A stretch of DNA of 64,000 nucleotides, from positions 1 to 64,000 of the forward strand of contig NZ_JNWZ01000054.1 in the NCBI RefSeq assembly GCF_000716545.1. Direction: 5' to 3'. The DNA is from Kitasatospora phosalacinea. GTDB lineage: Bacteria; Actinomycetota; Actinomycetes; Streptomycetales; Streptomycetaceae. The translations under genes and the position numbers were made by a program. Positions 17,463 to 25,219 of this stretch are shown here, piece after piece; positions within the stretch are counted from its first letter, which is position 1; every line of letters begins with the position of its first letter. Under the pieces are notes generated by a model that saw only the letters and a program-made list of their open reading frames with translations, had not been told where the DNA came from and did not search any database.

Positions 17463-18911
17463 TCAGGACTTCCCGGCCGCCGTCGCCCGCCCGGACAGCA
17501 CCGCACCGACCAGCGCCACCACCGGCATGGTCAGGAACACCGCGGCGAACGCCCCCGCCGGCAGCGCCGCCCCGTCGTGGGCGGCCGCGCCGACCGCGCC
17601 GCCGCCCAGGGCCGCGAACAGCACCCCGGCCAGGCCGGTCAGCAGCACGTTGCCCAGCGCGTCGCTGAGCTGCAGGGCCGCCGAGTTCCCGCCGGTCTCC
17701 TCCGGCTTGGACAGCTTCATCATCAGCACGCTGATGCTGGCGATCGCCAGCCCCATCCCGGCGCCGCCGACCGCCCAGAACACGGCGGTCACCCATACCG
17801 GCACCGACGGGAACAGCACCAGCGCCGCCCCGCCGACCGCCACCGCCGTCGACACGAAGCCGGTCCGGATCAGCGCCGCCCGGTGCCGGTCCACGCCCGG
17901 CCGCCCCTGCAGCCAGGAGCCGAACGCCCAGGACAGCCCGCCCGGCGCCAGCGTCAGGCCCGCCATCGTCACCGACAGCCCGCGCTGGGTCTGCATCATC
18001 AGCGGGATGAACAGCTCGGACGCGAAGAACGCGCCCGCCGCGACCCCGCGCAGCAGGATCACCGTCGGCAGCCCGCGCACCGCCCGCAGCGTGCCGCGCG
18101 GCAGCAGCCGCAGCACCGCCGGGCCGAGCAGCGCCAGCCCCGCCGCCGCCGGCAGCAGCGCCCAGCCGTCCAGCCGCTGCCCCGCGTACTGCAGCAGCGC
18201 CGCGCCGACCGCGACCATCGCCGCGTCCCGGGTGCGCCGCCAGTCGTACGGGCCGGCCTGCGGCGGCTGCTGGGACTTCTCCGAGCGGCGCAGCGCCGGG
18301 CCCATCACGGCGAGCGGCAGCAGCACCAGCACCGGCACGGCGAGGAACACCCAGCGCCAGCCGAGGTGCTGGGTGACCGCGCCGGAGATCACCGGGCCGA
18401 GGATCGAGGGCAGCACCCAGGCCGCCGAGAACGCCGCGAACACCGACGGCCGCAGCCGCTCCGGGAACGCCCGGCCGACCACCACGTACAGCGCGACGAT
18501 CACCAGGCCGCCGCCCAGGCCCTGGACCGCCCGGCCCGCGACGAACATCCACATGTTCACCGCCGTGCCGGCCGTCACCAGCCCGGCGGCGAACACCGCG
18601 ATGCCGCTGAACAGCGGCGCGAGCGGGCCGCCGCGGTCGCACCACTGCCCCGAGACCACCATCGCCAGCAGCGTGGTGGTGAAGTACCCGGAGAACGCGA
18701 AGGCGTACAGGCCGATGCCGTCGAGCTGCTGGGCGGCCGTCGGCATCGCGGTGTTCACCGCCGTCGCCTCGAAGGCCAGCAGCAGCACCACCGACACGAT
18801 GCCCAGGGTCAGCGCCCGCCAGGGGCCGCTGAGCACCCCGCCGGTGCCGTCGTCGGGGAGGGGCGGACGCGAGGGTGCTGCCGTTTCGGCCGGGGAGGTG
18901 CTGGTCACCAC
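17463..18911 (-). CDS. MFS drug-type exporter, about 14 transmembrane helices
   Basis: A 482-residue major facilitator protein of the DHA2-like drug:H+ antiporter group. Visible features are TM1 with LLAFEATAVNTAMPTAAQQL, motif A-like GQWCDRGGPLAPLF, motif C-like WVLPSILGPVISGAVTQHLGWRWVF and paired helices thereafter. GTG 18911 is used; GTG 18908 is equally possible. The ribosome binding site is poor. The substrate is unknown. It lies just downstream of the guanidinium exporter on the same strand but 98 bases away, so joint transcription is possible yet unproven. Confidence 0.85.
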   Translation of the reverse strand: MVTSTSPAETAAPSRPPLPDDGTGGVLSGPWRALTLGIVSVVLLLAFEATAVNTAMPTAAQQLDGIGLYAFAFSGYFTTTLLAMVVSGQWCDRGGPLAPLFSGIAVFAAGLVTAGTAVNMWMFVAGRAVQGLGGGLVIVALYVVVGRAFPERLRPSVFAAFSAAWVLPSILGPVISGAVTQHLGWRWVFLAVPVLVLLPLAVMGPALRRSEKSQQPPQAGPYDWRRTRDAAMVAVGAALLQYAGQRLDGWALLPAAAGLALLGPAVLRLLPRGTLRAVRGLPTVILLRGVAAGAFFASELFIPLMMQTQRGLSVTMAGLTLAPGGLSWAFGSWLQGRPGVDRHRAALIRTGFVSTAVAVGGAALVLFPSVPVWVTAVFWAVGGAGMGLAIASISVLMMKLSKPEETGGNSAALQLSDALGNVLLTGLAGVLFAALGGGAVGAAAHDGAALPAGAFAAVFLTMPVVALVGAVLSGRATAAGKS

Positions 18912-19009
18912 GACATGGTAAGTGCCGTTGACGTGTTTCGATCCTGACCTGCAGGCGGAACGGGGGCTCCGCCGACAGACCTAGGACGCACCCGGCCGCT
19001 CCGGCCGCC

Positions 19010-19324
19010 TCAGTGCAGCGCCTTCAGCCCGACCACCCCGGACAGGATCAGCACCAGGCAGGTGATCCGGGCCGCGCTCGCCGCGTCCCCCATCGCCGCC
19101 ATCCCGTACAACGCGGTGCCCACCGCGCCGATGCCCACCCACACCGCGTACCCCGTACCCAGCGGGATCGACCGCATCGCGTACGCCAGACCACCCATCG
19201 AGAGCGCCAGCGCCACCGCGAACACCACGCTCGGCACCAGCTTCGAGAACCCCTTGGACGCCTCCAGTGCCACCGCCCACACGGTCTCCAGCACTCCGGC
19301 GACGATCAGAACGACCCAGGCCAT
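19010..19324 (-). CDS. gdx: Guanidinium exporter Gdx (SugE-type SMR protein)
   Basis: A 104-residue small multidrug resistance protein with four transmembrane helices. The active-site Glu lies in the first helix (VLIVAGVLETVWAVALEAS, E13). The Gdx/SugE subgroup exports guanidinium in exchange for protons, and the riboswitch 37 bases upstream strongly supports this substrate. ATG 19324 is preceded by GAAGGAG at good spacing. The family works as an antiparallel homodimer; the absence of a second SMR gene fits that. Confidence 0.93.
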   Translation of the reverse strand: MAWVVLIVAGVLETVWAVALEASKGFSKLVPSVVFAVALALSMGGLAYAMRSIPLGTGYAVWVGIGAVGTALYGMAAMGDAASAARITCLVLILSGVVGLKALH

Positions 19325-19361
19325 GACGACGGACTCCTTCGCAGTAGTCGAACCACCTACC

Positions 19362-19401
19362 GCGCCGTCTTGTCCTGCCGGGTACGACGCACCTCGTCCG
19401 G
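19362..19401 (-). promoter_or_regulatory. Guanidine-III (ykkC-III) riboswitch
   Basis: Read on the minus strand this 40-base element begins CCGGACGAGGTGCG, continues TCGTACCCGG and ends GGACAAGACGGCGC. It is almost identical to the Thermobifida fusca guanidine-III riboswitch as I recall it, differing by one C-to-U change that keeps a G-U pair in the pseudoknot helix and by one base fewer in a junction. Both conserved ACGA/ACGG motifs are present. It lies 37 bases before the gdx start, with the Shine-Dalgarno just beyond it. Class III switches usually turn translation on when guanidine binds. Confidence 0.95.
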
Positions 19402-19469
19402 GGGGCCGCGAACGACCGCCTCACTTCGAAGGTAACACGGCGCCGACACACGGAATTCACCGGCGAATA

Positions 19470-19500
19470 TTGACGCCGCCCCGCTTCCGCCCGCTATAGT
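19470..19500 (+). promoter_or_regulatory. Candidate sigma-70-type promoter of the Cys-peptide/tRNA-Cys unit
   Basis: TTGACG (19470-19475) and TATAGT (19495-19500) are close to consensus but 19 bases apart, longer than ideal. Transcription would start near 19507, about 45 bases before the small peptide gene. The divergent gdx transcript begins within about 100 bases on the other strand. Confidence 0.6.
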
Positions 19501-19550
19501 GAATTCACCGGAACGAACCGGCGCAGCCCTTACGGCGACAGGAGACGGCG

Positions 19551-19637
19551 ATGAACAGGAAGACGGTGGCCCTCGCGGCGCCCCGCACCTGTGCCCCCTG
19601 TCCCGGCTGCGCGTGTTCCTGTCGCTGTTGCGCCTGA
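19551..19637 (+). CDS. 28-residue cysteine-rich peptide upstream of tRNA-Cys
   Basis: A small gene too short for routine calling. ATG 19551 has AGGAGA at ideal spacing. The peptide starts MNRKTVALAAPR and then has Cys at 14, 17, 20, 22, 24, 26 and 27 of 28 residues, ending Ala-stop. Five of seven Cys codons are TGT, unusual for so GC-rich a genome, where TGC dominates. It lies between a promoter and the tRNA-Cys gene in the same orientation. Two readings are possible: a leader peptide whose translation senses Cys-tRNA supply (poly-Cys attenuator ORFs are known in mycobacteria), or a tiny metal- or thiol-active peptide. The first fits the neighbour better. Expression is not shown. Confidence 0.6.
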   Translation: MNRKTVALAAPRTCAPCPGCACSCRCCA

Positions 19638-19647
19638 GTCGCAGCCG
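19604..19647 (+). promoter_or_regulatory. RNA hairpin overlapping the Cys codons
   Basis: CGGCTGCG (19604-19611, covering Cys codon 20) pairs perfectly with CGCAGCCG (19640-19647, just past the stop). A ribosome stalled in the Cys run would block or release this stem. There is no T tract, so it is not a classical terminator. Confidence 0.4.
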
Positions 19648-19698
19648 CCCTTCTCCGCAGGCCCGTTGACGCCCGCCGTCCCGCCTCGCCCCACGCCT

Positions 19699-19773
19699 GA
19701 CCATGTGCCCGAGTGGCTTAGGGAACCGCCTGCAAAGCGGTTTACACGGGTTCGATTCCCGTCATGGTCTCCA
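19699..19773 (+). tRNA. tRNA-Cys (anticodon GCA), CCA encoded
   Basis: The cloverleaf can be drawn by hand. The acceptor GACCATG pairs with CATGGTC, the D-stem is CCC/GGG with a GG in the loop, and the anticodon stem ACCGC/GCGGT holds loop CTGCAAA (anticodon GCA). The T-stem is ACGGG/CCCGT with loop TTCGATT. The discriminator is T, as expected for Cys, and CCA is encoded. It reads UGC and UGU, the codons that fill the peptide gene 61 bases upstream. Confidence 0.97.
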
Positions 19774-19775
19774 CC

Positions 19776-19826
19776 CGGAATTCACCGGTCACCCCTCCTT
19801 CCCGGACGGGCGACCGGTGAATTCCG
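19776..19826 (+). terminator. Long hairpin directly after tRNA-Cys
   Basis: Perfect 15-base arms (19776-19790 and 19812-19826) with a 21-base loop begin two bases after the CCA end. The arms contain the GAATTCACCGG repeat. Likely a terminator or 3'-processing signal for the tRNA transcript, and it also protects against readthrough from the convergent type VII gene. Confidence 0.75.
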
Positions 19827-19957
19827 CTGCCGTTTTCCTTTTCCGTCGGCGTTATCGGATTTCCGACGGCCCCGGGAATTCCGGCCGTACGACGGCGGCG
19901 GGCGCCGGCGGCGGCCCCCCAGGACCACCGCCGGCGCCCGCCGGCCACCCCGTCCGC

Positions 19958-21484
19958 CTACTCGATGACGCCGGGGTTCGCCTCGCCACCGCGCCAGGTG
20001 TCCTCGTCCTCGACGAGGTAGTCCGGGCGGTTGCTCTGGTTCTTCTTCTTGCTGTTCGCACCGCCGGTGCCGCCGTGCATCCCGGCCGCGCCCGCCTGTC
20101 CGGCGGCGCGCCCCTTCCCGATGCCCGAACCGCCCTCGGTGAACGCCCGCGCACCGGCACCGCCGGCCTTGGCCCCGCCCACCGTGCCGCCGGCCTTGCG
20201 CACCAGGCCGCTGCCGCCGCTCTTGCCGCCGGCACCGCCCCGCGCGCCACCACCGGCACCGCCGTGCATGCCGCCCATCCCGCCGGCGCCCGCGGCCCCG
20301 CGGCCACCCGCGGCACTCGCGCCGCCGGCCCCCGCACCGCCGCCCGCACCGCCGGCGACACCGCGGCCCGCCGAACCCGTCGAGCCGGAGCCCGCCGTCC
20401 GACCGCCACCGGCACCGCCCGTCCCGGCCAGGCCGCCGCCGGTCACCCGGCCGCCACCGCCGAGACCGCCGCCACCGGGCACGTACCCGCTGCCGCCGAT
20501 CCCCGGCAGGTACCCGGCACCGCCGATCCCGCCGCCACCGCCGGCGCCACCGCCGCCGGAACCGACTCCGGGCAGCGTGCCGACGCCGCCGGGCGTCCCG
20601 ACACCGGGGCCGATCGGCACCCCCACCGAAGGCGGCAGGTCGATCCCGTCGATCCCCGTCCCCGGCGAGTGCACCGGAGGGAGCTGCCCGGGCGCGGGCA
20701 GGGTCGAGAGCGGGGGGACTCCGGGCAGCCCAGGCTGGTTCGGGATGCCCGGGAGGCCCGGGTGGTTGATCCCCGGCAGAGACTGACCCGGCTGCGTGGG
20801 CTGCGTCGGCTGCTGCGGCGGCACGCCCTCGGGGTACTTCGGGGTCGGCATGCTCGGCGGGGTGTGGCCGGGAGGCGCGACCGTGGTCGGCGGGTCCGGC
20901 GGGAAGTTCTGCGACGGCTCCGAGACACTGCCGTCACCCAGGAGCTTCACGGCCTCGATGTACTGCGGGCTCAGGTGCTCCATCACGCCGATCGCGTACT
21001 GGTGCGCGACCTCGGTGGCGGACAGGTCCTCCGCGTTCTTGTTGACCGCGTCGATCCGGTTCATGCCCGAGGCGAGGTCGCGCTTGAAGCCGGCGTCCGA
21101 GCTGGCGAAGCCGTCGGACAGGGTCTTGCCGACCCGGTCCATGAAGCTCGGGACCTTGATCCGGTCCATGGTCGACTTGGTCTGCTCCAGGGCCTCCCCC
21201 GCGTAGTTCATCGCGACGGACGTGTTCTGCGCGTGCGCGGCGGTGGCGGTCATGCCCTGCTGGATCTGCGCGCCCTTCGCCGCGAAGCCCTGCGCGGCGG
21301 CGCCCGTCCAGTTCGCGGTGGCGTGCTCGATCGCCGCCTGGAGATCCGCGGCCGCCTGCATCAGCTCCTGGTGCACGTTCTGCCAGTGCTGCCCGACTTC
21401 CTTGATCAGTCCGGGATTCGAGCCGCTGACCATGTTCTTGAGCGGGATCAGGGCGTAGTTGTCGAACTGAGTCCTCTGGGCCAT
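19958..21484 (-). CDS. WXG100-fold, Gly-rich type VII secretion substrate
   Basis: A 508-residue protein. Residues about 1-190 are helical with a W-x-G turn at 59-61 (ATANWTGAAAQGF), as in WXG100/PPE-like ESX substrates. A Pro-rich region (about 195-290) and a long Gly/Ala-rich tail (about 300-470) follow. The end has a basic patch (SKKKNQSNRPD) and the motif YLVED, which fits the Y-x-x-x-D/E type VII export signal. It is next to a WXG100-like partner and a mycosin. I infer export through an ESX-type system encoded elsewhere. The function outside the cell is unknown. Confidence 0.85.
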   Translation of the reverse strand: MAQRTQFDNYALIPLKNMVSGSNPGLIKEVGQHWQNVHQELMQAAADLQAAIEHATANWTGAAAQGFAAKGAQIQQGMTATAAHAQNTSVAMNYAGEALEQTKSTMDRIKVPSFMDRVGKTLSDGFASSDAGFKRDLASGMNRIDAVNKNAEDLSATEVAHQYAIGVMEHLSPQYIEAVKLLGDGSVSEPSQNFPPDPPTTVAPPGHTPPSMPTPKYPEGVPPQQPTQPTQPGQSLPGINHPGLPGIPNQPGLPGVPPLSTLPAPGQLPPVHSPGTGIDGIDLPPSVGVPIGPGVGTPGGVGTLPGVGSGGGGAGGGGGIGGAGYLPGIGGSGYVPGGGGLGGGGRVTGGGLAGTGGAGGGRTAGSGSTGSAGRGVAGGAGGGAGAGGASAAGGRGAAGAGGMGGMHGGAGGGARGGAGGKSGGSGLVRKAGGTVGGAKAGGAGARAFTEGGSGIGKGRAAGQAGAAGMHGGTGGANSKKKNQSNRPDYLVEDEDTWRGGEANPGVIE

Positions 21485-21491
21485 CTCTGAC

Positions 21492-21815
21492 TCACCTCGC
21501 CTGGATCTGGGTCATGGTCGCCTGGCCGTCGTCCTCGCGGCCCACGTAACGGTCGTGGACGAGCTGGGTCTTGTCGCCGTACTCGTTGATGAGCGCGTCG
21601 ATGGACGAGATCGTCTGCGTCAGGAACGCCTGCATGTTCCCGTGCGCGGCGTACAGCGCCCGGGCTTCGGCGAAGTTGCCGCCGAAGGCGTCCGGAGTGA
21701 TGTCTGTCTTGTACTTGGTGTTCGTCCCGCAGGTGCTGATGTTCTGCTGGAGGGCCCGCAGTCGCTTGACGACTGCCTCCAGCTCTGCAGGGTTCACGCT
21801 GTATCCGTCGGACAC
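21492..21815 (-). CDS. Small WXG100-like (ESX-associated) protein
   Basis: A 107-residue helical protein (NPAELEAVVKRLRALQQNI ... ISSIDALINEYGDKTQLVHDRYV) with the size and helix-turn-helix layout of ESX-secreted small partners. The turn lacks a clear W-x-G (AFGGNFAEARALYAAHG), so it may belong to a related subfamily. YVGRE near the C-terminus fits a Y-x-x-x-E export signal. It precedes the Gly-rich substrate by only seven bases, so the two are probably co-translated and may form a heterodimer. Confidence 0.8.
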   Translation of the reverse strand: MSDGYSVNPAELEAVVKRLRALQQNISTCGTNTKYKTDITPDAFGGNFAEARALYAAHGNMQAFLTQTISSIDALINEYGDKTQLVHDRYVGREDDGQATMTQIQAR

Positions 21816-21933
21816 GAGGCCCTCTCCCCCTGGAGTGTCGAAAACTTCCCCGTGATGCTGCTCCGGCTGTCGGGTTGTCCGTCAAGCCAGAGCGTTCGAT
21901 CGTATCGCGCTTGGGCGGTGTACTGACACACCG

Positions 21934-23349
21934 TCAACGCGATTGGTTTCCGCCCTGGTACGGGTTGTCGTAGGGCGGTTGCTGCTGGGGCGGGTAGCCA
22001 TACGGCGGCGGGGGCTGCTGCCCCGGCTGGCCGTACGGTTGCTGTGCGGACTGGCCGTACGGCTGTTGACCGGGCTGGCCGTACTGCGGCTGGGCCGGGG
22101 GCCACCCCGGCTGGGCGCCGTACGGGCCCGGGGCACCGGCCTGGGGCGGCAACTGCTGTGCGCGGTTGCGCTTGCGGCTGCTCGCCACGGCGAGCGCGAT
22201 GACCACGACGAGCAGCACCAGCAGGGCGCCGGCGATGCCCAGGATCAGTGGCAGGGACGATCCTGACGACTGCTTGACGTTCGGCAAGGCTCCCGGGGAG
22301 GGGGCCCTGCCGGTGTCCGCGCCGCCGCTGCCCGAGCCCTTCGAGGTCTCGGCTCCGGCGGACGGGGCGGTTTCGGCACCGGCGGCGGCCAGCGGGCCCT
22401 GCGCCGGTCCGGCCGGGATGTTCGCGGTCAGCGCCTTGTACGGCTGGACGATGCCGTAGCCGTAGTGGGCGTCCGGCAGTTTGGCGGCTCCGGCGGGGGC
22501 GGCGGCGGTCTTCACCAGCCGGTTCGCCACCTGGCCCGGCGTCAGGTCGGGGTACTTGGCGAAGACCAGGGCCGCCGCGGCGGAGACGTACGCGGTGGCG
22601 TCCGAGGTGCCGTCGGCCTTGCAGTACTGCTTGGTGCAGGTGCCCGATCCGATGCCGGCCATCACGATGTCCACGCCTGGTGCGGTCAGCATGAGTTCGG
22701 GGCCGTAGTTCGACTTCGCCCAGACCTGCTGGTTTTTGTCCACCGCACCGACTGCCAGCACGCCGGGGACGTTCGCGGGAGTTCGGACCGGTCCCGCGTC
22801 GTTGCCGGCACCCGCCACGACCAACACCTTGTGTTGGAGGGCGTATGCCACTACCTCGGCAAAGCCGTCGTCCGCTCCTACCGGCGTGACCTGGGAGATG
22901 TTGATGACCTTGGCACCGTGCTCGACCGCCCACTTGATGCCGTCCTGCATGGATCCACCTTCGCCCCGGTAGATCGGCAGGATCTTGACACCGGGCGCGA
23001 GGCCGAGCATCCCCTCGCCGTTGCCGTGGCCGTGGGCGGCGATCAGGCTCGCCATGCCCGTCCCGTGGTCCTCCGTCGGATTGGTCTCCCGGCCGTTGCC
23101 GTCCGGGTCGTACCCGGGCAGCAGCGACCCCGCCAGGTCCGGGTGGTCCGGCTTCACCCCGGTGTCGATCAACGCGACGGTCACGCCGTCGCCCTTGGTG
23201 ATCGACCACACCTTGTCGAAGTCGAAGTACTGGTTGACCCACTGCGCGTCCCGCACCTGGTCCGCCGACGCCACCGGCGCCGACGTGAACAGCGTGCCCG
23301 CTGTCAGGGCCGTCGCGCCGAGCACGCCCGCCAGTCTGGTCAGCCTCAT
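21934..23349 (-). CDS. mycP: Mycosin (type VII secretion-associated subtilisin-like protease)
   Basis: A 471-residue exported S8 protease. A signal peptide (1-29, ending APVASAD) precedes the catalytic domain, with D62 (VALIDTGV), H95 (EDHGTGMASL) and S249 (ADGTSDATAYVS). After the domain come a Ser/Gly linker, a transmembrane helix (SLPLILGIAGALLVLLVVVIALAV) and a cytoplasmic Pro/Gln/Tyr-rich tail with repeated PYGQPGQQ. Mycosins anchor to ESX membrane complexes and stabilise or process secretion. ATG 23349 is used; GTG 23352 is the codon just upstream. The tail composition resembles the N-terminus of the next, divergent gene's product. Confidence 0.92.
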   Translation of the reverse strand: MRLTRLAGVLGATALTAGTLFTSAPVASADQVRDAQWVNQYFDFDKVWSITKGDGVTVALIDTGVKPDHPDLAGSLLPGYDPDGNGRETNPTEDHGTGMASLIAAHGHGNGEGMLGLAPGVKILPIYRGEGGSMQDGIKWAVEHGAKVINISQVTPVGADDGFAEVVAYALQHKVLVVAGAGNDAGPVRTPANVPGVLAVGAVDKNQQVWAKSNYGPELMLTAPGVDIVMAGIGSGTCTKQYCKADGTSDATAYVSAAAALVFAKYPDLTPGQVANRLVKTAAAPAGAAKLPDAHYGYGIVQPYKALTANIPAGPAQGPLAAAGAETAPSAGAETSKGSGSGGADTGRAPSPGALPNVKQSSGSSLPLILGIAGALLVLLVVVIALAVASSRKRNRAQQLPPQAGAPGPYGAQPGWPPAQPQYGQPGQQPYGQSAQQPYGQPGQQPPPPYGYPPQQQPPYDNPYQGGNQSR

Positions 23350-23623
23350 CACACACCCCGTCGGTCGACAGCCCGTCCGCCCTAGCAACGCCCCCGGAAC
23401 GCGGGACGGTTCCGATCGTATCGTCCGTCACCCGGCCGGACACGGCCGCCCGTGACGGGACCGCTACATTTCACCGGACCATGACTCCCCGTCGGCCGCC
23501 CCCGCGCGGGAGGAGACCGGTCGCATCGCCCACGGAGGGTCCGGCGGTGGGCGGGGAAAGCGGCCGGTGGGGGTGGTGGGGGGCTGTGCTATGAATGGCG
23601 CGTCGTTCACCCAGGGGGATCTC

Positions 23624-25174
23624 GTGACGTACCCGCCGCAGCCCGGTGCTCCCGCGCCGGGCCAGCCGCCCTACCAGCAGCAGCCGTATCCGCAGGCTCC
23701 GTACCAGCAGGCTCCGTACCAGCAGCAACAGCCTTACCCGGTACAGCAGTTCCCGCCGTACGGGGTGCCGGGGCAGCAGCCGCCACCGCCGCCCCGGCGG
23801 GGTGGGGCGGGGCGGACGCTGGCCTGCCTGGGGGTGTCGCTGGTCGTGCTGCTGGGGGTCGCGGTGGGCGGGGTGGTGGTGCTGCGCGCGGTCCGGCAGC
23901 CGCCGAAGATGGACGCGTTGAAGTCCGACACCGAGCCCTGGCAGAAGCTCACCAAGGGGCTGACGGACGCGCTGGCGGCCAAGGACGAGGAGGCGTTCGT
24001 CAAGCCGTTCGCGGCGGGGGCGACCAAGGAGAAGCAGCGGAAGGTGTTCCGCAACCTGGTCAAGATCCCCTGGGCGACGGCCCGTTGGGAGAGCAGCCTG
24101 GTGATCGACGGGCGGCTGACGGTGGACTTCGTGCACCAGGTGAAGGGGGTGGACAACTACCCGATCAGCGAGCGCTACGAGTGGAGGGTCCTGGGCCCCG
24201 ACACCAAGGCGACCGGGGCGGGGCCGGAGACGGCGGTGCCCGAGGGCGCGGAGGTGGTCACCGAGGTCGGCGGCCCCACCGACAACCGGGGCAAGACCAT
24301 GAGCGACGGCTACTACCCGTCCCCGTGGGACGCGTACGACGAGCTGTCCGTGCAGGTCCGGGACCACCTGGTGGTGATGTCCGACAAGGGCCAGGAGGCC
24401 GAGCTGAACCGGGACGCGGACGTCCTGGCCCGGGCGGCGAAGGACGACCTGGACGCCTGGCAGAAGTGCGCGCCGGCGCCGACCGGGAAGACCAAGGGGG
24501 CCGAGGGCTTCTTCGTGGTGCTGGAGAAGAACCGGGACGTCTACAACAAGCTGTACCAGGGCGACGGGAAGCCGGACGACAGCCTGGAGGCCGGCGTCAA
24601 CATGTCGGTCTGGGCGTCGTCCTCGGCGCAGCCCGACCCGGGCCGGCCGGTGATCGGCGGCAGCCGGATCGTGATCGACACCACCGACGGCCGCTTCACG
24701 GGCAAGCAGTGGCAGGAGGGCGTGACGAACATCGGCCGGCACGAGATGGCGCACGCGACCGTCGCCACGCTGGTCTCCTCGGACGGGACGTACGCGCCGA
24801 CGGACCGCCGGCAGGACTGGGTCGCCGAGGGCTTCGGCGAGTACATGGCGCTGCGCGGCAAGGACGACCGGGCCCGCGAGGACCTGGCCGTCGTGAAGCA
24901 GGTGTCCTTCGACGGGAAACTGCCCGGCGACGGGGAGGACTTCTACTCCTTCGACGCCGCCCGGCGCTCCGCGAACTACGCGCTGGCCGGTGACGCGCTG
25001 CGGTACATGGCGTCGAAGTACGGGGACGCCAAGGTCTGCGGGTTCGTGGCGGCGCAGTACACCCGGCCGAAGGAGTACGAGCAGCAGATCGCCGCGGCGA
25101 CCGGGCAGCCCCTGGACCAGTTCCAGTCGGCCTGGGCGGCGCACGTCCGCGCCACGGCGTCCGTCCGCCGCTGA
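23624..25174 (+). CDS. Membrane-anchored HExxH metallopeptidase-like protein
   Basis: A 516-residue protein of a family I do not know by name. A cytoplasmic Pro/Gln/Tyr-rich N-terminus (1-60) is followed by one transmembrane helix (about 66-88). The outer part ends in a gluzincin-like domain with HEMAH at 373-377 and a downstream Glu in WVAEGFGEYMAL (402/406) as third zinc ligand. Early in the domain there is a repeat-like, stress-response-type region (about 100-190). GTG 23624 has AGGGGG upstream; ATG 23591 would add 11 residues. The shared tail composition and divergent placement suggest a link to the mycosin module, but that is inference. Confidence 0.8.
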   Translation: MTYPPQPGAPAPGQPPYQQQPYPQAPYQQAPYQQQQPYPVQQFPPYGVPGQQPPPPPRRGGAGRTLACLGVSLVVLLGVAVGGVVVLRAVRQPPKMDALKSDTEPWQKLTKGLTDALAAKDEEAFVKPFAAGATKEKQRKVFRNLVKIPWATARWESSLVIDGRLTVDFVHQVKGVDNYPISERYEWRVLGPDTKATGAGPETAVPEGAEVVTEVGGPTDNRGKTMSDGYYPSPWDAYDELSVQVRDHLVVMSDKGQEAELNRDADVLARAAKDDLDAWQKCAPAPTGKTKGAEGFFVVLEKNRDVYNKLYQGDGKPDDSLEAGVNMSVWASSSAQPDPGRPVIGGSRIVIDTTDGRFTGKQWQEGVTNIGRHEMAHATVATLVSSDGTYAPTDRRQDWVAEGFGEYMALRGKDDRAREDLAVVKQVSFDGKLPGDGEDFYSFDAARRSANYALAGDALRYMASKYGDAKVCGFVAAQYTRPKEYEQQIAAATGQPLDQFQSAWAAHVRATASVRR

Positions 25175-25190
25175 CCGACGGCCCGGGCCG

Positions 25191-25219
25191 CGGCCCCCGC
25201 CCGTCGCGGGCGGGGGCCG
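25191..25219. terminator. Bidirectional terminator hairpin
   Basis: Perfect 13-base arms CGGCCCCCGCCCG (25191-25203) and its complement (25207-25219) with a TCG loop lie exactly between the convergent stops of the metallopeptidase and the molybdenum hydroxylase subunit. Confidence 0.85.

Larger units (their letters stand above)
19452..19826. repeat. Four copies of GAATTCACCGG around the tRNA-Cys locus
   Basis: The 11-mer GAATTCACCGG occurs at 19453-19463, 19501-19511, 19778-19788 and, inverted, at 19814-19824. Copy 2 starts right after the -10 hexamer TATAGT. Copies 3 and 4 form the arms of the hairpin after the tRNA. Three copies have an extra G in front. Repetition of an 11-mer four times in 375 bases is unlikely by chance. 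Confidence 0.8.

Noticed and set aside
19362-19450. Guanidine-I or guanidine-II (mini-ykkC) riboswitch before gdx
   Set aside because: The conserved elements fit class III in sequence and pseudoknot layout. The paired ACGR hairpins of class II and the CUAGGG-type core of class I are absent.
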